Assembly: GCA_030038605.1 (NCBI GenBank) | Contig: JASHSU010000061.1 | Span: 1-34,269, forward strand | Source: Thermoplasmata archaeon | GTDB lineage: Archaea; Thermoplasmatota; Thermoplasmata; Lutacidiplasmatales; UBA184 | DNA: 34,269 bases | Reading direction: 5' to 3' | Shown here: positions 7,977-15,988 of the stretch, piece after piece | Layout of the letters: every line of letters starts with the position of its first letter | How positions within the stretch are numbered: the stretch's first letter is position 1 | Translations under genes and position numbers: made by a program | The notes under the pieces: model-generated | Told to the model about the DNA's origin: nothing | Seen by the model: only the letters and a program-made list of their open reading frames with translations | Database searches by the model: none

Positions 7977-8852
7977 GTGCAGCGCCCGACGACGTTCGCG
8001 GACGCCTCCGCGACCCTCGAAGAAGCGGAGTACGTCATCGTCGGCGTCCCGTTCGACCGTACGACCTCCTTCCGCCCCGGCGCCCGGTTCGGCCCGGATT
8101 CGATCCGCCAGCACTCGTGGAACTTCGAGTCGTATGACCTGGAGACCGGCCTGAGCCTATCGGAGGTGCCGATCCACGACCTCGGGAACACCGAGGAGTT
8201 CGGCAGTGCGGAGGACATGGCGAACGCCCTCCGCGAGGAGATCCGGCCGCTCTACGCGATGGGGAAGGTGCCAATCGTCCTCGGCGGCGACCACGCCTGC
8301 TCTCCGCCGGTCGTGGAGGCGTATCCCGACGGCGGGCCGAGCGTCGGCGTGCTCTACCTGGACGCGCACATGGACTTCCGCTCCAGCTACCTGGGCGACC
8401 GCCGCAGTCACGGTTGTTCGTCGCGACGGATCCTCGAGAAGGTCGGCGCACGGAACATCGTGGTGCTGGGCGTCCGCTCGGTCTCGGAGGAAGAGGTCGA
8501 CGACAACAAGGGCATCGGCATGTCGTACGTCACCGCCCACGAGATCGCGCGCGAGGGGATCGAGTCCGCCGTCCAACGCGCCCTCAACATGCTCCGGACC
8601 GACCGGCTCTACATCTCGCTCGACATCGACGCCATCGACCCCGCCTACGCGGGCGGTACGGGCACGCCCGAACCGTTCGGCCTGACCCCGCGGGACGTGA
8701 AGTACATCATCGACCAGGCGGCCCCGCGTCTGGTCGGCATGGACATCATGGAGGTGTCGCCGCACTACGACACGGGCAACACCAGCGCGCTCGCGGCCCG
8801 ACTCGCCCGGGAAGCGATCGTCCGCCGCGCCGCCGCCGGCGGCGCCCACTGA
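7977..8852 (+). CDS. speB: Agmatinase/ureohydrolase family enzyme
   Basis: This 291-residue ureohydrolase is predicted to split agmatine to putrescine and urea using a binuclear manganese site. Metal-binding motifs are GGDHAC (about residue 103), LDAHMDFR (about 127) and SLDIDAIDPAYAGGTG (about 214), with the usual MDIMEVSP downstream. The GTG at 7977 is chosen because it is 24 nt from a strong TATA-like box and begins just before the conserved N-terminal strand; no Shine-Dalgarno is seen. Bud32 follows 8 nt later. Archaeal members make putrescine for long-chain or branched polyamines. Guanidinobutyrase or another ureohydrolase specificity cannot be excluded. Confidence 0.9.
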   Translation: MQRPTTFADASATLEEAEYVIVGVPFDRTTSFRPGARFGPDSIRQHSWNFESYDLETGLSLSEVPIHDLGNTEEFGSAEDMANALREEIRPLYAMGKVPIVLGGDHACSPPVVEAYPDGGPSVGVLYLDAHMDFRSSYLGDRRSHGCSSRRILEKVGARNIVVLGVRSVSEEEVDDNKGIGMSYVTAHEIAREGIESAVQRALNMLRTDRLYISLDIDAIDPAYAGGTGTPEPFGLTPRDVKYIIDQAAPRLVGMDIMEVSPHYDTGNTSALAARLAREAIVRRAAAGGAH

Positions 8853-8860
8853 GGAGCCAC

Positions 8861-9514
8861 ATGGTGGCGGAACCGGCGGAGGGTGCACCGACCGCCCGGG
8901 GCGCCGAAGCGTCCCTGCGCAAGGTCGACTGGTGGGGTTTCCCCGCCCTCGCGAAAGAACGGGACGCGAAGAACTATCGCCCCAAGGCCCTGGACGACCG
9001 CCTTCGTCGCGAACGGACACGGACCGAGGCACGCCTGCTGGTCGACGCCCGTCGCCTCGGCGTCCGGACCCCGTTGCTCTACGACATCGACCTGCCCCGG
9101 CACCGGCTCATCCTGGAGGAGCTGCCCGGGGCCACGCTCAAGGAGATGCTCGAGGACAGCCACCTCGCCCCCGACCAGCTCACGGCCGCCGTGCGGGCGT
9201 TCGGCGTCACCCTGGGTCGCCTGCACGCCGGCGGGATCTCGCACGGTGACCTCACGAGCTCGAACGTGCTGTTCCCCGAGGGTCCGGCCGGCCCGCCGGC
9301 GTTCCTCGACCTGTCGATGGGCAGCCGGAGTCCGGGCCTCGAAGAGCTGGGAATCGACCTCCACCTGGCCGAAGGCGATCTGCGGGCCCTGCACGCGAAG
9401 GCCGAGGGCCTCATCCGCGCGTTCCACGACGGCTACGCCGAGGGCAACCCCGACGGGGTGAAGGCGGTGCGCCAGCGCGCCAAGGAGATCCGCGGCCGGA
9501 TGCGGTACGTCTAG
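8861..9514 (+). CDS. bud32: Bud32-type KEOPS kinase, stand-alone
   Basis: This 217-residue protein is a member of the piD261/Bud32 family, the small kinase/ATPase of the KEOPS complex that makes t6A in tRNA. It shows the GAEA start (about 14-17), the KNYRPKALDDRLRRERTRTEARLL-type region (here about 37-60), the catalytic loop HGDLTSSN (about 128) and the late DLH segment, and ends in GRMRYV, like the usual RRREYV tail. The metal-binding aspartate is kept, but the usual DFG is DLS (LDLSMG). In many euryarchaea Bud32 is fused to Kae1; here it is separate and Kae1 is not in the window. It lies 8 nt after agmatinase with a GAGGA before the ATG. Confidence 0.92.
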   Translation: MVAEPAEGAPTARGAEASLRKVDWWGFPALAKERDAKNYRPKALDDRLRRERTRTEARLLVDARRLGVRTPLLYDIDLPRHRLILEELPGATLKEMLEDSHLAPDQLTAAVRAFGVTLGRLHAGGISHGDLTSSNVLFPEGPAGPPAFLDLSMGSRSPGLEELGIDLHLAEGDLRALHAKAEGLIRAFHDGYAEGNPDGVKAVRQRAKEIRGRMRYV

Positions 9515-9520
9515 GCCGGA

Positions 9521-11017
9521 CTATTCCGGGTGCCGGACGCGGTTGAGACCGGCGACGAGGACCGCCGGTAGCTCCTCGATCAAGTCGGTCGCCATCAGAC
9601 CGTCGCCCCGGGTCGCTGCGACGCGCAGCCCCGCCTCGCCGACCCAGTAGGTCCCCAGCCGAGCCGCGGCCGACGCACCCAGCCCCTGAGCGAGCAGGCT
9701 CCCGATGACCCCGCCGAGCACGTCGCCGGCCCCGCCGACCGTCATCGCCAGGGCATGGTGCCGATTCTCGTAGATCTCGTGCCCGTCCGTGATCAGGTCC
9801 GGGTCGCCCTTGGCGACGAGCGTGAGGCCCAGCTCCTGACTGGCCCGGAGCGCGACCGCCCGCCGCTCCTCGGGGGCGTGGTCCTTGGGTCCGTGGAAGA
9901 CCCGGATGAACTCTCCGCCGTTCGGTGTGGCGAGTACCGGGTGCGCGAGCGTACGCCCGCGGACGATCTCGGGGAGGACCGCGAGGGCGTCCGCGTCGAT
10001 GACGCAGGGGTACCGACCGACGATCGACCGGGTGAGGCCCCGGAGCGCTTCCAGGGTCTCCGACTCCGTACCGATCCCCATCCCCATGACGACCGCTCGG
10101 GGCGGGGTCTGGTCGAGGAATCGGAGCACCGGGCCCACGTCGGCCTGCGTGAATCGGTCCCGGCCGAACGGCCGGACGATGAGGTTCGGGCTGAACGACT
10201 GGATCCGGTCGGCCGCCCCGCCCGGAGCGTAGATGGTCGCCCGCTCCGCGCCCGCACGGAGGGCGGCGAGGCCGGCCAGCGCCGGTGCGCCGGCGTAGGG
10301 GCCACCGCCGATGACGACCAGCCGGCCGGTCCGGCCCCGCGGCTCGGCCGCACGGGCCCGGCGGAAGAACAGGAAGTCACCCGGTCCGGTCTCCCGCCAC
10401 GCGGCGTCGGGAATGCCGATGTCCCGAACGGTCACTTCGCCCGCGCTGCCGTCGCCGAACTCGACCTTCGGCGCGGCGAGAGCGACCGTGCGCTGCGGGC
10501 GAAGACCCTCGGGGTCGGTCGCCCCGGTCGGCACATCGACGGAGAGCACCGGCGCTCCGCTCGTCCGGATCGATTGCACGGCCTCGCGGAAGGGGGGTCG
10601 CAGCGGACCGGTTTGCCCGGTACCGAGCAGCGCGTCCAGTATCAGGGGGTACGCGCCCAGCTCGGAGGAGGTCGGGATCCCGACATGCACCGGGCACCGC
10701 CGCGCGACCCGCTCGTAGCAGCGACGCGCCGCGCTGGTTCGGATCTGGGAGGGCGGCTGCACCATCCAGACCTCCGGGTGGTAGCCCCAATCGAGAAGGT
10801 AGTGCGCCGCGCAGAGACCGTCGCCGCCGTTGTTGCCGGGTCCCGCGACGACGCCGACGCGCGCCCCCGGTGGGAGCGGAGGTCGGACCGCCTCTTCGGC
10901 CACCACGCGGCCGGCGTTCTCCATCAGGACGTCGGTCGAGAGGCCGAGCGCCTGGGCATTCAGTTCGGCGACGGCCATCTCCTCCGCGGAGACCGGTCGG
11001 TCGAGGGGGACCCCCAT
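9521..11017 (-). CDS. nnr: Bifunctional NAD(P)H-hydrate repair enzyme Nnr
   Basis: This 498-residue fusion repairs hydrated NAD(P)H. The N-terminal YjeF_N epimerase domain (about 1-215) has the GPGNNGGDGL motif. The C-terminal ribokinase-like dehydratase domain (about 225-498) has NGGEF and GGAGDVLGG with its conserved catalytic aspartate. The length fits the full two-domain enzyme. It starts 6 nt after the aIF1A stop, so it is probably the second gene of that transcript. It is convergent with bud32, the stops being 6 nt apart. Confidence 0.94.
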   Translation of the reverse strand: MGVPLDRPVSAEEMAVAELNAQALGLSTDVLMENAGRVVAEEAVRPPLPPGARVGVVAGPGNNGGDGLCAAHYLLDWGYHPEVWMVQPPSQIRTSAARRCYERVARRCPVHVGIPTSSELGAYPLILDALLGTGQTGPLRPPFREAVQSIRTSGAPVLSVDVPTGATDPEGLRPQRTVALAAPKVEFGDGSAGEVTVRDIGIPDAAWRETGPGDFLFFRRARAAEPRGRTGRLVVIGGGPYAGAPALAGLAALRAGAERATIYAPGGAADRIQSFSPNLIVRPFGRDRFTQADVGPVLRFLDQTPPRAVVMGMGIGTESETLEALRGLTRSIVGRYPCVIDADALAVLPEIVRGRTLAHPVLATPNGGEFIRVFHGPKDHAPEERRAVALRASQELGLTLVAKGDPDLITDGHEIYENRHHALAMTVGGAGDVLGGVIGSLLAQGLGASAAARLGTYWVGEAGLRVAATRGDGLMATDLIEELPAVLVAGLNRVRHPE

Positions 11018-11023
11018 GGCCGC

Positions 11024-11455
11024 CTACGTCGACGGGGTCGCCTCGCTCGCACTGTCGGGAGTACCGAACAGATTCACCGAGGCGGGCAGCAGGTTGCGTC
11101 GCGAGAGGTACTGCGACTGCGTCCGGCTGTACCGGAAGAGGATGTCCGCCTTCCCTTCTTGGAATCCCCACGGGCGGACGATGAGCAGGTCGCCCTCACG
11201 GATCCACATTTTCTTCTTCATCTTGCCGGTGATGCGTCCCATCCGGGCGACATTGTCCTCGCACATCACCCGGATGCGGGCGGCCCCGAGCAGCTGACTC
11301 GCGATGCCGAACACCTCGCCGCGGTTGCGGCGGGGCAGGGGCAGCCGTCCGACCTCGCCGCTCTCTTCGACGATCTCGACGACCGGTGCCGGTTCCTCCG
11401 GTTCGGTCGTCGGAGCCTCGCCGTTCGGCGGGTCCGGGTCGGCGCCGTCCTTCAC
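11024..11455 (-). CDS. eif1A: Archaeal translation initiation factor 1A
   Basis: This 143-residue protein is an aIF1A/eIF1A homologue, an S1/OB-fold factor that binds the A site of the small ribosomal subunit. The core contains RNRGEVFGIASQLLGAAR (about 42-60), CEDN..RMGRITGKMKKKMWI and GDLLIVRPWGFQ. An acidic, proline-rich N-terminal extension of about 35 residues and a Ser/Thr-rich C-terminal tail flank the core; both are longer than in minimal aIF1A. The GTG at 11455 is chosen because it lies about 24 nt from a TATA-like box; upstream in-frame residues belong to the amidohydrolase gene in another phase. nnr follows after 6 nt. Confidence 0.93.
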   Translation of the reverse strand: MKDGADPDPPNGEAPTTEPEEPAPVVEIVEESGEVGRLPLPRRNRGEVFGIASQLLGAARIRVMCEDNVARMGRITGKMKKKMWIREGDLLIVRPWGFQEGKADILFRYSRTQSQYLSRRNLLPASVNLFGTPDSASEATPST

Positions 11456-11474
11456 ACGTCGTGGAGCGGGGCCC

Positions 11475-11483
11475 AGTATTTCA
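11475..11483 (-). promoter_or_regulatory. TATA-like box for aIF1A, overlapping the amidohydrolase stop codon
   Basis: On the minus strand TGAAATACT is centred about 24 nt before the aIF1A GTG. Its first three bases are the stop codon of the upstream amidohydrolase gene, so promoter and stop are merged. Confidence 0.4.
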
Positions 11484-12332
11484 GGTCGGCCCTCGCCGGG
11501 GGAAGACCTTGAGCGGATTCTCTTCGAGGATCCGGCTCTGCGCGTCGGCCGGGATCGGGAGCGCCCGGAACGCGTTGAGGTTCGCCCGGATGTCCTTGAC
11601 ACCCGGACCGGGCCAGTCGGTTCCGAACAGGACCTTGTCCGCGAGCCGGGGCAGGGTCGGGAAGTACTCCATCAGCCGGTTCGGTGGGACGCCGCTCACT
11701 TCAAGCCACACCCGGGGAAAGCGTCGGGCCAGGAACACGGCCGTCTCCATCCAGATCGGACGGCCGCCATGGGCGAGGACGATCGTGAGGTCGGGAAAAT
11801 CGACCGCGACATCCTCCACCATGAGCGGGTCGGCGAACCGGTTGCGCGCGCGCGGGAAGACGCTCGTGCCCGTGTGGAAGATCACCGGGAGACCGAATCG
11901 CTCGCAGGCCGCGTAGAGCTCGCGAAGTCCCGGGAGTTCGCCGTCGACGTAGGCGTTCGGACGGAACAGTTGGTGCGGGGGATGGAGTTTGATCGCTCGG
12001 AGATGGAGCTCCTCCGCGAGTCGGGCGACCTCGCGCGCCGGCGACGGGTGGTCCGGCCGCAGACCCCCAACCGCCAGGAGCCGGTTCGGGTCGGCCCGGG
12101 CATATTCGCTGACGAAGTCGTTCGCCTTCTCCGTGTACCCGATGACCTCCGGGGCGACGTAGTTGATGAGGGCGGCGCGCTCGACGCCGGCCGACGTGAG
12201 GTACTCCAGGAAGGCGACCGGATCGGTCAGGTAGCGGGAGGGAGCCTCGGCGTTGTACCCGAGCAGGGCGGCCGCGTCCGGCCGCATCTCCCAGATCGGG
12301 TTGATGTGCACGTGGCAGTCGGTGACGCCCAT
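11481..12332 (-). CDS. Amidohydrolase (Amidohydro_2 family metal-dependent hydrolase)
   Basis: This 283-residue TIM-barrel hydrolase or decarboxylase has the N-terminal metal motif DCHVH (5-9), AIKLHPPHQ (about 133), PVIFHTGTS (about 167), IVLAHGGRP (about 200) and FGTDWPG (about 250), the usual order for PF04909. Members act on varied aromatic or heterocyclic acids and lactones; the substrate cannot be deduced. The ATG at 12332 is supported by a TATA-like box 27 nt upstream and by the immediate start of the metal motif, which indicates a leaderless message. aIF1A follows 25 nt after its stop but has its own promoter-like box. Confidence 0.9.
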   Translation of the reverse strand: MGVTDCHVHINPIWEMRPDAAALLGYNAEAPSRYLTDPVAFLEYLTSAGVERAALINYVAPEVIGYTEKANDFVSEYARADPNRLLAVGGLRPDHPSPAREVARLAEELHLRAIKLHPPHQLFRPNAYVDGELPGLRELYAACERFGLPVIFHTGTSVFPRARNRFADPLMVEDVAVDFPDLTIVLAHGGRPIWMETAVFLARRFPRVWLEVSGVPPNRLMEYFPTLPRLADKVLFGTDWPGPGVKDIRANLNAFRALPIPADAQSRILEENPLKVFPRRGPT

Positions 12333-12353
12333 CGGGCCGCCCGAGCGTGGTCG

Positions 12354-12362
12354 CCGATATAA
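12354..12362 (-). promoter_or_regulatory. TATA-like box GTTATATCG for the amidohydrolase
   Basis: On the minus strand the box is centred about 27 nt before the ATG at 12332, supporting a leaderless start. Confidence 0.5.
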
Positions 12363-12421
12363 CGCGCCACCGGGGGCCTGCACGCCAACGGTTATCAGGG
12401 ATGAGTCCCGTGGGCGGCCGC

Positions 12422-13063
12422 ATGGCCACCTCGACCCCGGTCCGCGTGATGCCGAAGCACCTCAAGGCGACGTATCTCGCCGACGGGGAGTACCTGCTCG
12501 AAGAGACCCGCGGCACCAAACTCTACTATTTTCCGGGCCCGGTCCTGTTCACCCTCGTCTTCGGGTTGGTCGCCCTGTTCTCGGCGAACGCGGGGTACTC
12601 CAGCGCACCCGGTTTCGGCAGCCTGACCCAGTGGCTGAGCCTCAACCAGTGGACGAACAACGCGACGACGTCGAAGTACGTCACGCTGTTCTGGGCCCTC
12701 CTGTTCATCATCGGTCTGCTCTGGATCCTGGCGCGGTACCTGCGCTGGATCTCGACCGTCTATGCCGTCAGTTCCCGCCGCGTCATCGTCCAGAAGGGGA
12801 TCCTGGGCCGCGATTTCGATGAGATCCCGGTCACCCAAGTTCGCGGGGTCGACGTCCACCAGAGCCTGCTGCAGCGCCTCCTGGGTTACGGAACGGTCCG
12901 GGTCAGCTCCGAGGGTGGCGCATCCGTCGGGAACGAGGACTGGAAGGGGATCCCCAAGCCGTTCCGCTTCCAGAAGCACATCGAGGACGCGACCCAAAAC
13001 CTCAGCAACCCCAACTGGGCCGCACCTCCGGCGGCCCCGCCCGTGACACCGCCGCCCCGGTAG
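12422..13063 (+). CDS. PH-domain (bPH_2, YdbS-like) membrane protein
   Basis: This protein of about 213 residues has two hydrophobic segments (about 43-59 and 84-104) followed by a bacterial-type PH domain with YAVSSRRVIVQKGILGRDF, IPVTQVRGVDVHQSLLQRLLG and GTVRVSSEGG, and a Pro/Ala-rich tail. The order, two helices then the PH fold, is that of the YdbS/YdbT family; function is unknown, though membrane-linked roles are assumed. The start is uncertain: ATG 12422 is 28 nt after a GGTTATCA box, ATG 12401 is also in frame, and neither has a Shine-Dalgarno. It is divergent from the amidohydrolase and 53 nt before fixC. Confidence 0.85.
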   Translation: MATSTPVRVMPKHLKATYLADGEYLLEETRGTKLYYFPGPVLFTLVFGLVALFSANAGYSSAPGFGSLTQWLSLNQWTNNATTSKYVTLFWALLFIIGLLWILARYLRWISTVYAVSSRRVIVQKGILGRDFDEIPVTQVRGVDVHQSLLQRLLGYGTVRVSSEGGASVGNEDWKGIPKPFRFQKHIEDATQNLSNPNWAAPPAAPPVTPPPR

Positions 13064-13116
13064 ACCCCGGTCGCGCGCAGACCTAAACTCCCTCCACGGC
13101 TCGACTCGCCGGACCG

Positions 13117-14418
13117 ATGCCGGACGATTTCGACGCGATCGTCGTCGGGGCCGGCATGGCCGGTTGCTCGGCCGCGATCCGGCTCGCTCAGGGCGGCGCG
13201 AACGTCCTGTTGCTGGAGCGGGGCTCCGAAGCCGGTGTGAAGAATCTCTCCGGCGGCATTCTCTGGGGCCACGACCTCGACCGGATCCTCCCCCGCTGGT
13301 GGCACGAGATGCCGGTCGAGCGGCACATCGTCCGCAAGCGGTTCGGGTTCCTCTCGGCGGACAGCTCGGTCTCGTTCGACGTCGACGACGCGGCCTGGCG
13401 GAGCGAGCCGTACGTCGCCCACTCGGTCCTGCGCGCCCGCACGGATGCCTGGCTCGCGAAGAAAGCGGAAGAGGCGGGGGCGACCGTCGTTACGGGTGTT
13501 CCGGTCGAGCGGTTGCTGTGGGAAGGGACCCGCGTGCACGGGGTCGTGCAATCGGGTGAGCCGATGACCGCCCCCGTGACGATCATCGCCGACGGCGCCA
13601 ACTCCCGGCTCACCTTGGGAACGCCGATACGTCCGGAGCCCCGCCTTCGAAGCGAGGCGACCGAGCTCGGCATCAAGGAAGTCTACCGCCTCGACCCGGC
13701 CCGCATTCAAGAGCGGTTTGGGCTCGGGCCCGGCGAGGGCCACGCCGAGGAGTGGGTCGCCGGTCATCTTCCGCCCGGCGTCATGGGCGGCGGCTTCCTC
13801 TACACCAACACCGACACGATCTCGGTCGGGCTCATCCTGCACATCGGTTCTCTATTCGGCAAGGGCGCCTACTCCCAGGAGCTGGTCGAGCAGTTCCGAC
13901 TTCATCCGACGATCGCCGCCCGCCTCCGCGACGCGGAGCTCGTGGAGTATGGGGCCAAGCTGATCAGCTCCGGCTGGGCGAGTCGCCCCGCCGCCTTCCA
14001 CGGCGACGGGTGGATGGTCGCGGGCGACGCGGCGGGGTTCGTCTTCTCGAATGGGATCGTCATCCAGGGAATGAACTACGCCGTGCGGACCGGCCTCGAA
14101 GCGGCCGAGACGGCGCTCGCCGCCAAGAAAGCCGGCGCGTCGAACGCCGCGGTGCTATCGGAGTACACCCGGCGCCTGGAGACGACCGGAGTGTTGAGCG
14201 ACTTCCGCGATTTCGAGTCGATGGACCGGGTGAAGTGGAATCCCCGGTTCTACACCGTCTACCCTCGGTTTGCGGTCGAGCTGTTCCATGGGCTGATGAC
14301 CGAGACCGGAGCTCCGAAGCGGCACCTGCGCCAGGTCCTGCGGTCCGCCCAGCGGGCCGCCGGCGTTCGGACGACCTCGCTCCTCCGCGACGGCGTCGAC
14401 CTGGTGCGCGACCTGTGA
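13117..14418 (+). CDS. fixC: FixC-like electron-transfer flavoprotein:quinone oxidoreductase
   Basis: This 433-residue FAD protein has the N-terminal dinucleotide fold VVGAGMAGCSAA (about 8-19), the LERG strand end and VKNLSGG (about 41-47), the latter typical of FixC/ETF-QO rather than of geranylgeranyl reductase. GDAAGFV (about 303) is the second FAD motif. It would accept electrons from the ETF encoded at 15989-17748 and reduce quinone. Bacterial and archaeal FixC normally works with the small ferredoxin FixX, but the next gene, starting in a GTGA overlap, is an acetyltransferase. No cysteine cluster for an iron-sulfur domain is fused here. A CCTAAACT box about 32 nt upstream may be the promoter. 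Confidence 0.9.
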   Translation: MPDDFDAIVVGAGMAGCSAAIRLAQGGANVLLLERGSEAGVKNLSGGILWGHDLDRILPRWWHEMPVERHIVRKRFGFLSADSSVSFDVDDAAWRSEPYVAHSVLRARTDAWLAKKAEEAGATVVTGVPVERLLWEGTRVHGVVQSGEPMTAPVTIIADGANSRLTLGTPIRPEPRLRSEATELGIKEVYRLDPARIQERFGLGPGEGHAEEWVAGHLPPGVMGGGFLYTNTDTISVGLILHIGSLFGKGAYSQELVEQFRLHPTIAARLRDAELVEYGAKLISSGWASRPAAFHGDGWMVAGDAAGFVFSNGIVIQGMNYAVRTGLEAAETALAAKKAGASNAAVLSEYTRRLETTGVLSDFRDFESMDRVKWNPRFYTVYPRFAVELFHGLMTETGAPKRHLRQVLRSAQRAAGVRTTSLLRDGVDLVRDL

Positions 14419-14954
14419 GCCCGGCCGTCCGGTTCCGGCTCCGGCCGGCGACGCCGAAGGACCGGGCGGTCCTGGTCGACCATCGCGTCGGGATGTGGCG
14501 GGACATCCGGCACCACACGCCCGCGCAGCTCCGCGCGCACGGACCGGACTACGCGCACTGGCTCTCGCCGCGGTTGCGCTCGGGCGAGGTCGAGGCCATC
14601 CTCGCCGTGCAGGAGGGACGGGTCGTCGGCTCCGGTGCGCTCTGGTGGCGACCGGACCAGCCCCGGCCGGGCCAACCGTCGGCGGTCCCCTACATCCTCT
14701 CCATGTACACCGAGCCCACCGCCCGAGGTCGCGGCGTCGCCTCGGCCATCGTACGAGCGCTCCTGCGCGCGGCTCGGGCCCGCCGCGCCGACCGGGTGAC
14801 CCTGCACGCGTCCGACCAGGGGCGGCCGGTCTACGCCCGCCTCGGATTCGAACCGACGAGCGAGATGCGGCTCTGGTTGCGGCCCCCGGCGTGGGTCCGA
14901 CGGTCGGCGCGGCGTCCGTCGTCGCCGAAGCGGCGGCGCCGCCGGAAAGCTTAG
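14415..14954 (+). CDS. GNAT family N-acetyltransferase
   Basis: This 179-residue protein matches the GNAT fold: strand ILAVQEGRVVGSGALWW, then the acetyl-CoA-binding motif A as ARGRGVASAIVRALL (about 107-121), and the late YARLGFEP (about 141-148). The GTG start overlaps the fixC stop (GTGA at 14415-14418), so it is translationally coupled to that gene. The last 20 residues are very rich in Arg and Lys, and may bind nucleic acid or simply be a tail. The acceptor is unknown. Coupling to an electron-transfer gene is unexplained. Confidence 0.9.
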   Translation: MSPAVRFRLRPATPKDRAVLVDHRVGMWRDIRHHTPAQLRAHGPDYAHWLSPRLRSGEVEAILAVQEGRVVGSGALWWRPDQPRPGQPSAVPYILSMYTEPTARGRGVASAIVRALLRAARARRADRVTLHASDQGRPVYARLGFEPTSEMRLWLRPPAWVRRSARRPSSPKRRRRRKA

Positions 14955-14977
14955 GCGTCCCGACTCTCCTGACGGGC

Positions 14978-15985
14978 ATGGACGACCGGGCTCTCGCTCT
15001 CGAGCTGCTGGGCTCGTCCGAACCGTCCCTTCGTTGGCTGATGCGGCGGGGCGTCCTCGGGGACGACCCGGACTCCCGCACGATGGTCCGCCTCCGTGAG
15101 GAGATCCGAACGTCGCCACGGGCCAAGACCCTCCGTTCCCACACTCGCGTGCTCGGACGGATCGGGACGAACCGTCGCGTCTACTACAAGTGGCAGGGGC
15201 TCCAGTGGACCTTCCAGGCGCTCGCCGACCTGGGCTATCCGGAGGGCGACCGGTCGCTTCGGCCAGCCCACGACCGGATGGTCGATCTGTGGCTCGCGCC
15301 GGCCTACTACCAGGAGACCACGCGGCCCTACCCGGCGCCCGGCGTGCATCGTCTCGAGGGGCGGTACCGGCGCTGCGCGTCCCAACAGGGGAACGCTCTC
15401 CGGTCGTCGGTCCTGCTCGGCCTGGACGACGCACGGGCGGGTCGTCTCGCCGAGCGACTGCGGCACTGGCAGTGGCCTGACGGAGGCTGGAACTGCGACC
15501 GCGACCCGTCGGCGGACACCTCATCCTTCCTCGAGACCCTGCTGCCGATGACGGCCTTGGCCGCGTACGGCCAGCGCCGGCACGATGCGGCGGCCCGGAC
15601 GTCGGCCCGACGGGCCGCCGAGGTGTTCCTGACCCGACGCCTGTTTCGTCGGCGTTCCGACGGGCGGGTCATCAAACCGCAGTTCGTCGCCTTGCACTAC
15701 CCACGGTACTACTACTACGACGTGCTCGGCGGACTCCTCGGTATGGCCGCGGTCGGCCGGCTCGGCGACCCCCGCTGCGCGGACGCGCTCGACTACCTCG
15801 AGTCCCGGAGACTACCGGGCGGGGGCTGGCCGGCCGAGGGGGCCTTCGGCCAACTCCGCCCGACGACGTTCCAGAGTCGCGGCGAATGGGTCCGTTGGGG
15901 ACCCCACGGGGCCCGCACCCGGAACGACTGGGTGAGCGCGCAGGCGCTCACCGTGCTCCACGAGGCGGGCCGGTTCGCGATGTGA
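14978..15985 (+). CDS. Prenyltransferase/squalene-oxidase-repeat-like alpha/alpha-toroid protein
   Basis: This 335-residue protein has repeated helical hairpins with QW-like motifs, clearest at WQWPDGGWNCD (about residue 165) and again at GGGWPAEG (about 285). Conserved-looking segments are YYKWQGLQW, RRLFRRRSDGRVIKP and HYPRYYYYDVLGGLLG. I recall uncharacterised bacterial and archaeal proteins with the same pattern, some carrying misleading nitrogen-fixation labels. There is no DxDD or similar cyclase acid motif, so catalysis on terpenes is not supported; a binding or structural role is as likely. It starts 23 nt after the GNAT gene, and its stop lies 3 nt from that of the convergent etfA. 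Confidence 0.82.
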   Translation: MDDRALALELLGSSEPSLRWLMRRGVLGDDPDSRTMVRLREEIRTSPRAKTLRSHTRVLGRIGTNRRVYYKWQGLQWTFQALADLGYPEGDRSLRPAHDRMVDLWLAPAYYQETTRPYPAPGVHRLEGRYRRCASQQGNALRSSVLLGLDDARAGRLAERLRHWQWPDGGWNCDRDPSADTSSFLETLLPMTALAAYGQRRHDAAARTSARRAAEVFLTRRLFRRRSDGRVIKPQFVALHYPRYYYYDVLGGLLGMAAVGRLGDPRCADALDYLESRRLPGGGWPAEGAFGQLRPTTFQSRGEWVRWGPHGARTRNDWVSAQALTVLHEAGRFAM

Positions 15986-15988
15986 CGG

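Noticed and set aside
9755-11512. Long plus-strand frame opposite nnr and the aIF1A gene.
   Set aside because: Both minus-strand proteins are clearly real by motif; the plus frame is a low-complexity shadow.
13117-14418. Possible geranylgeranyl reductase instead of FixC.
   Set aside because: The VKNLSGG segment, length and ETF neighbours favour FixC/ETF-QO; the two families are related, so some doubt remains.
14978-15985. Squalene-hopene cyclase activity or a nitrogen-fixation role.
   Set aside because: The DxDD motif is absent and the length is about half that of a cyclase; no nitrogenase-type P-loop or cysteine motif is present.
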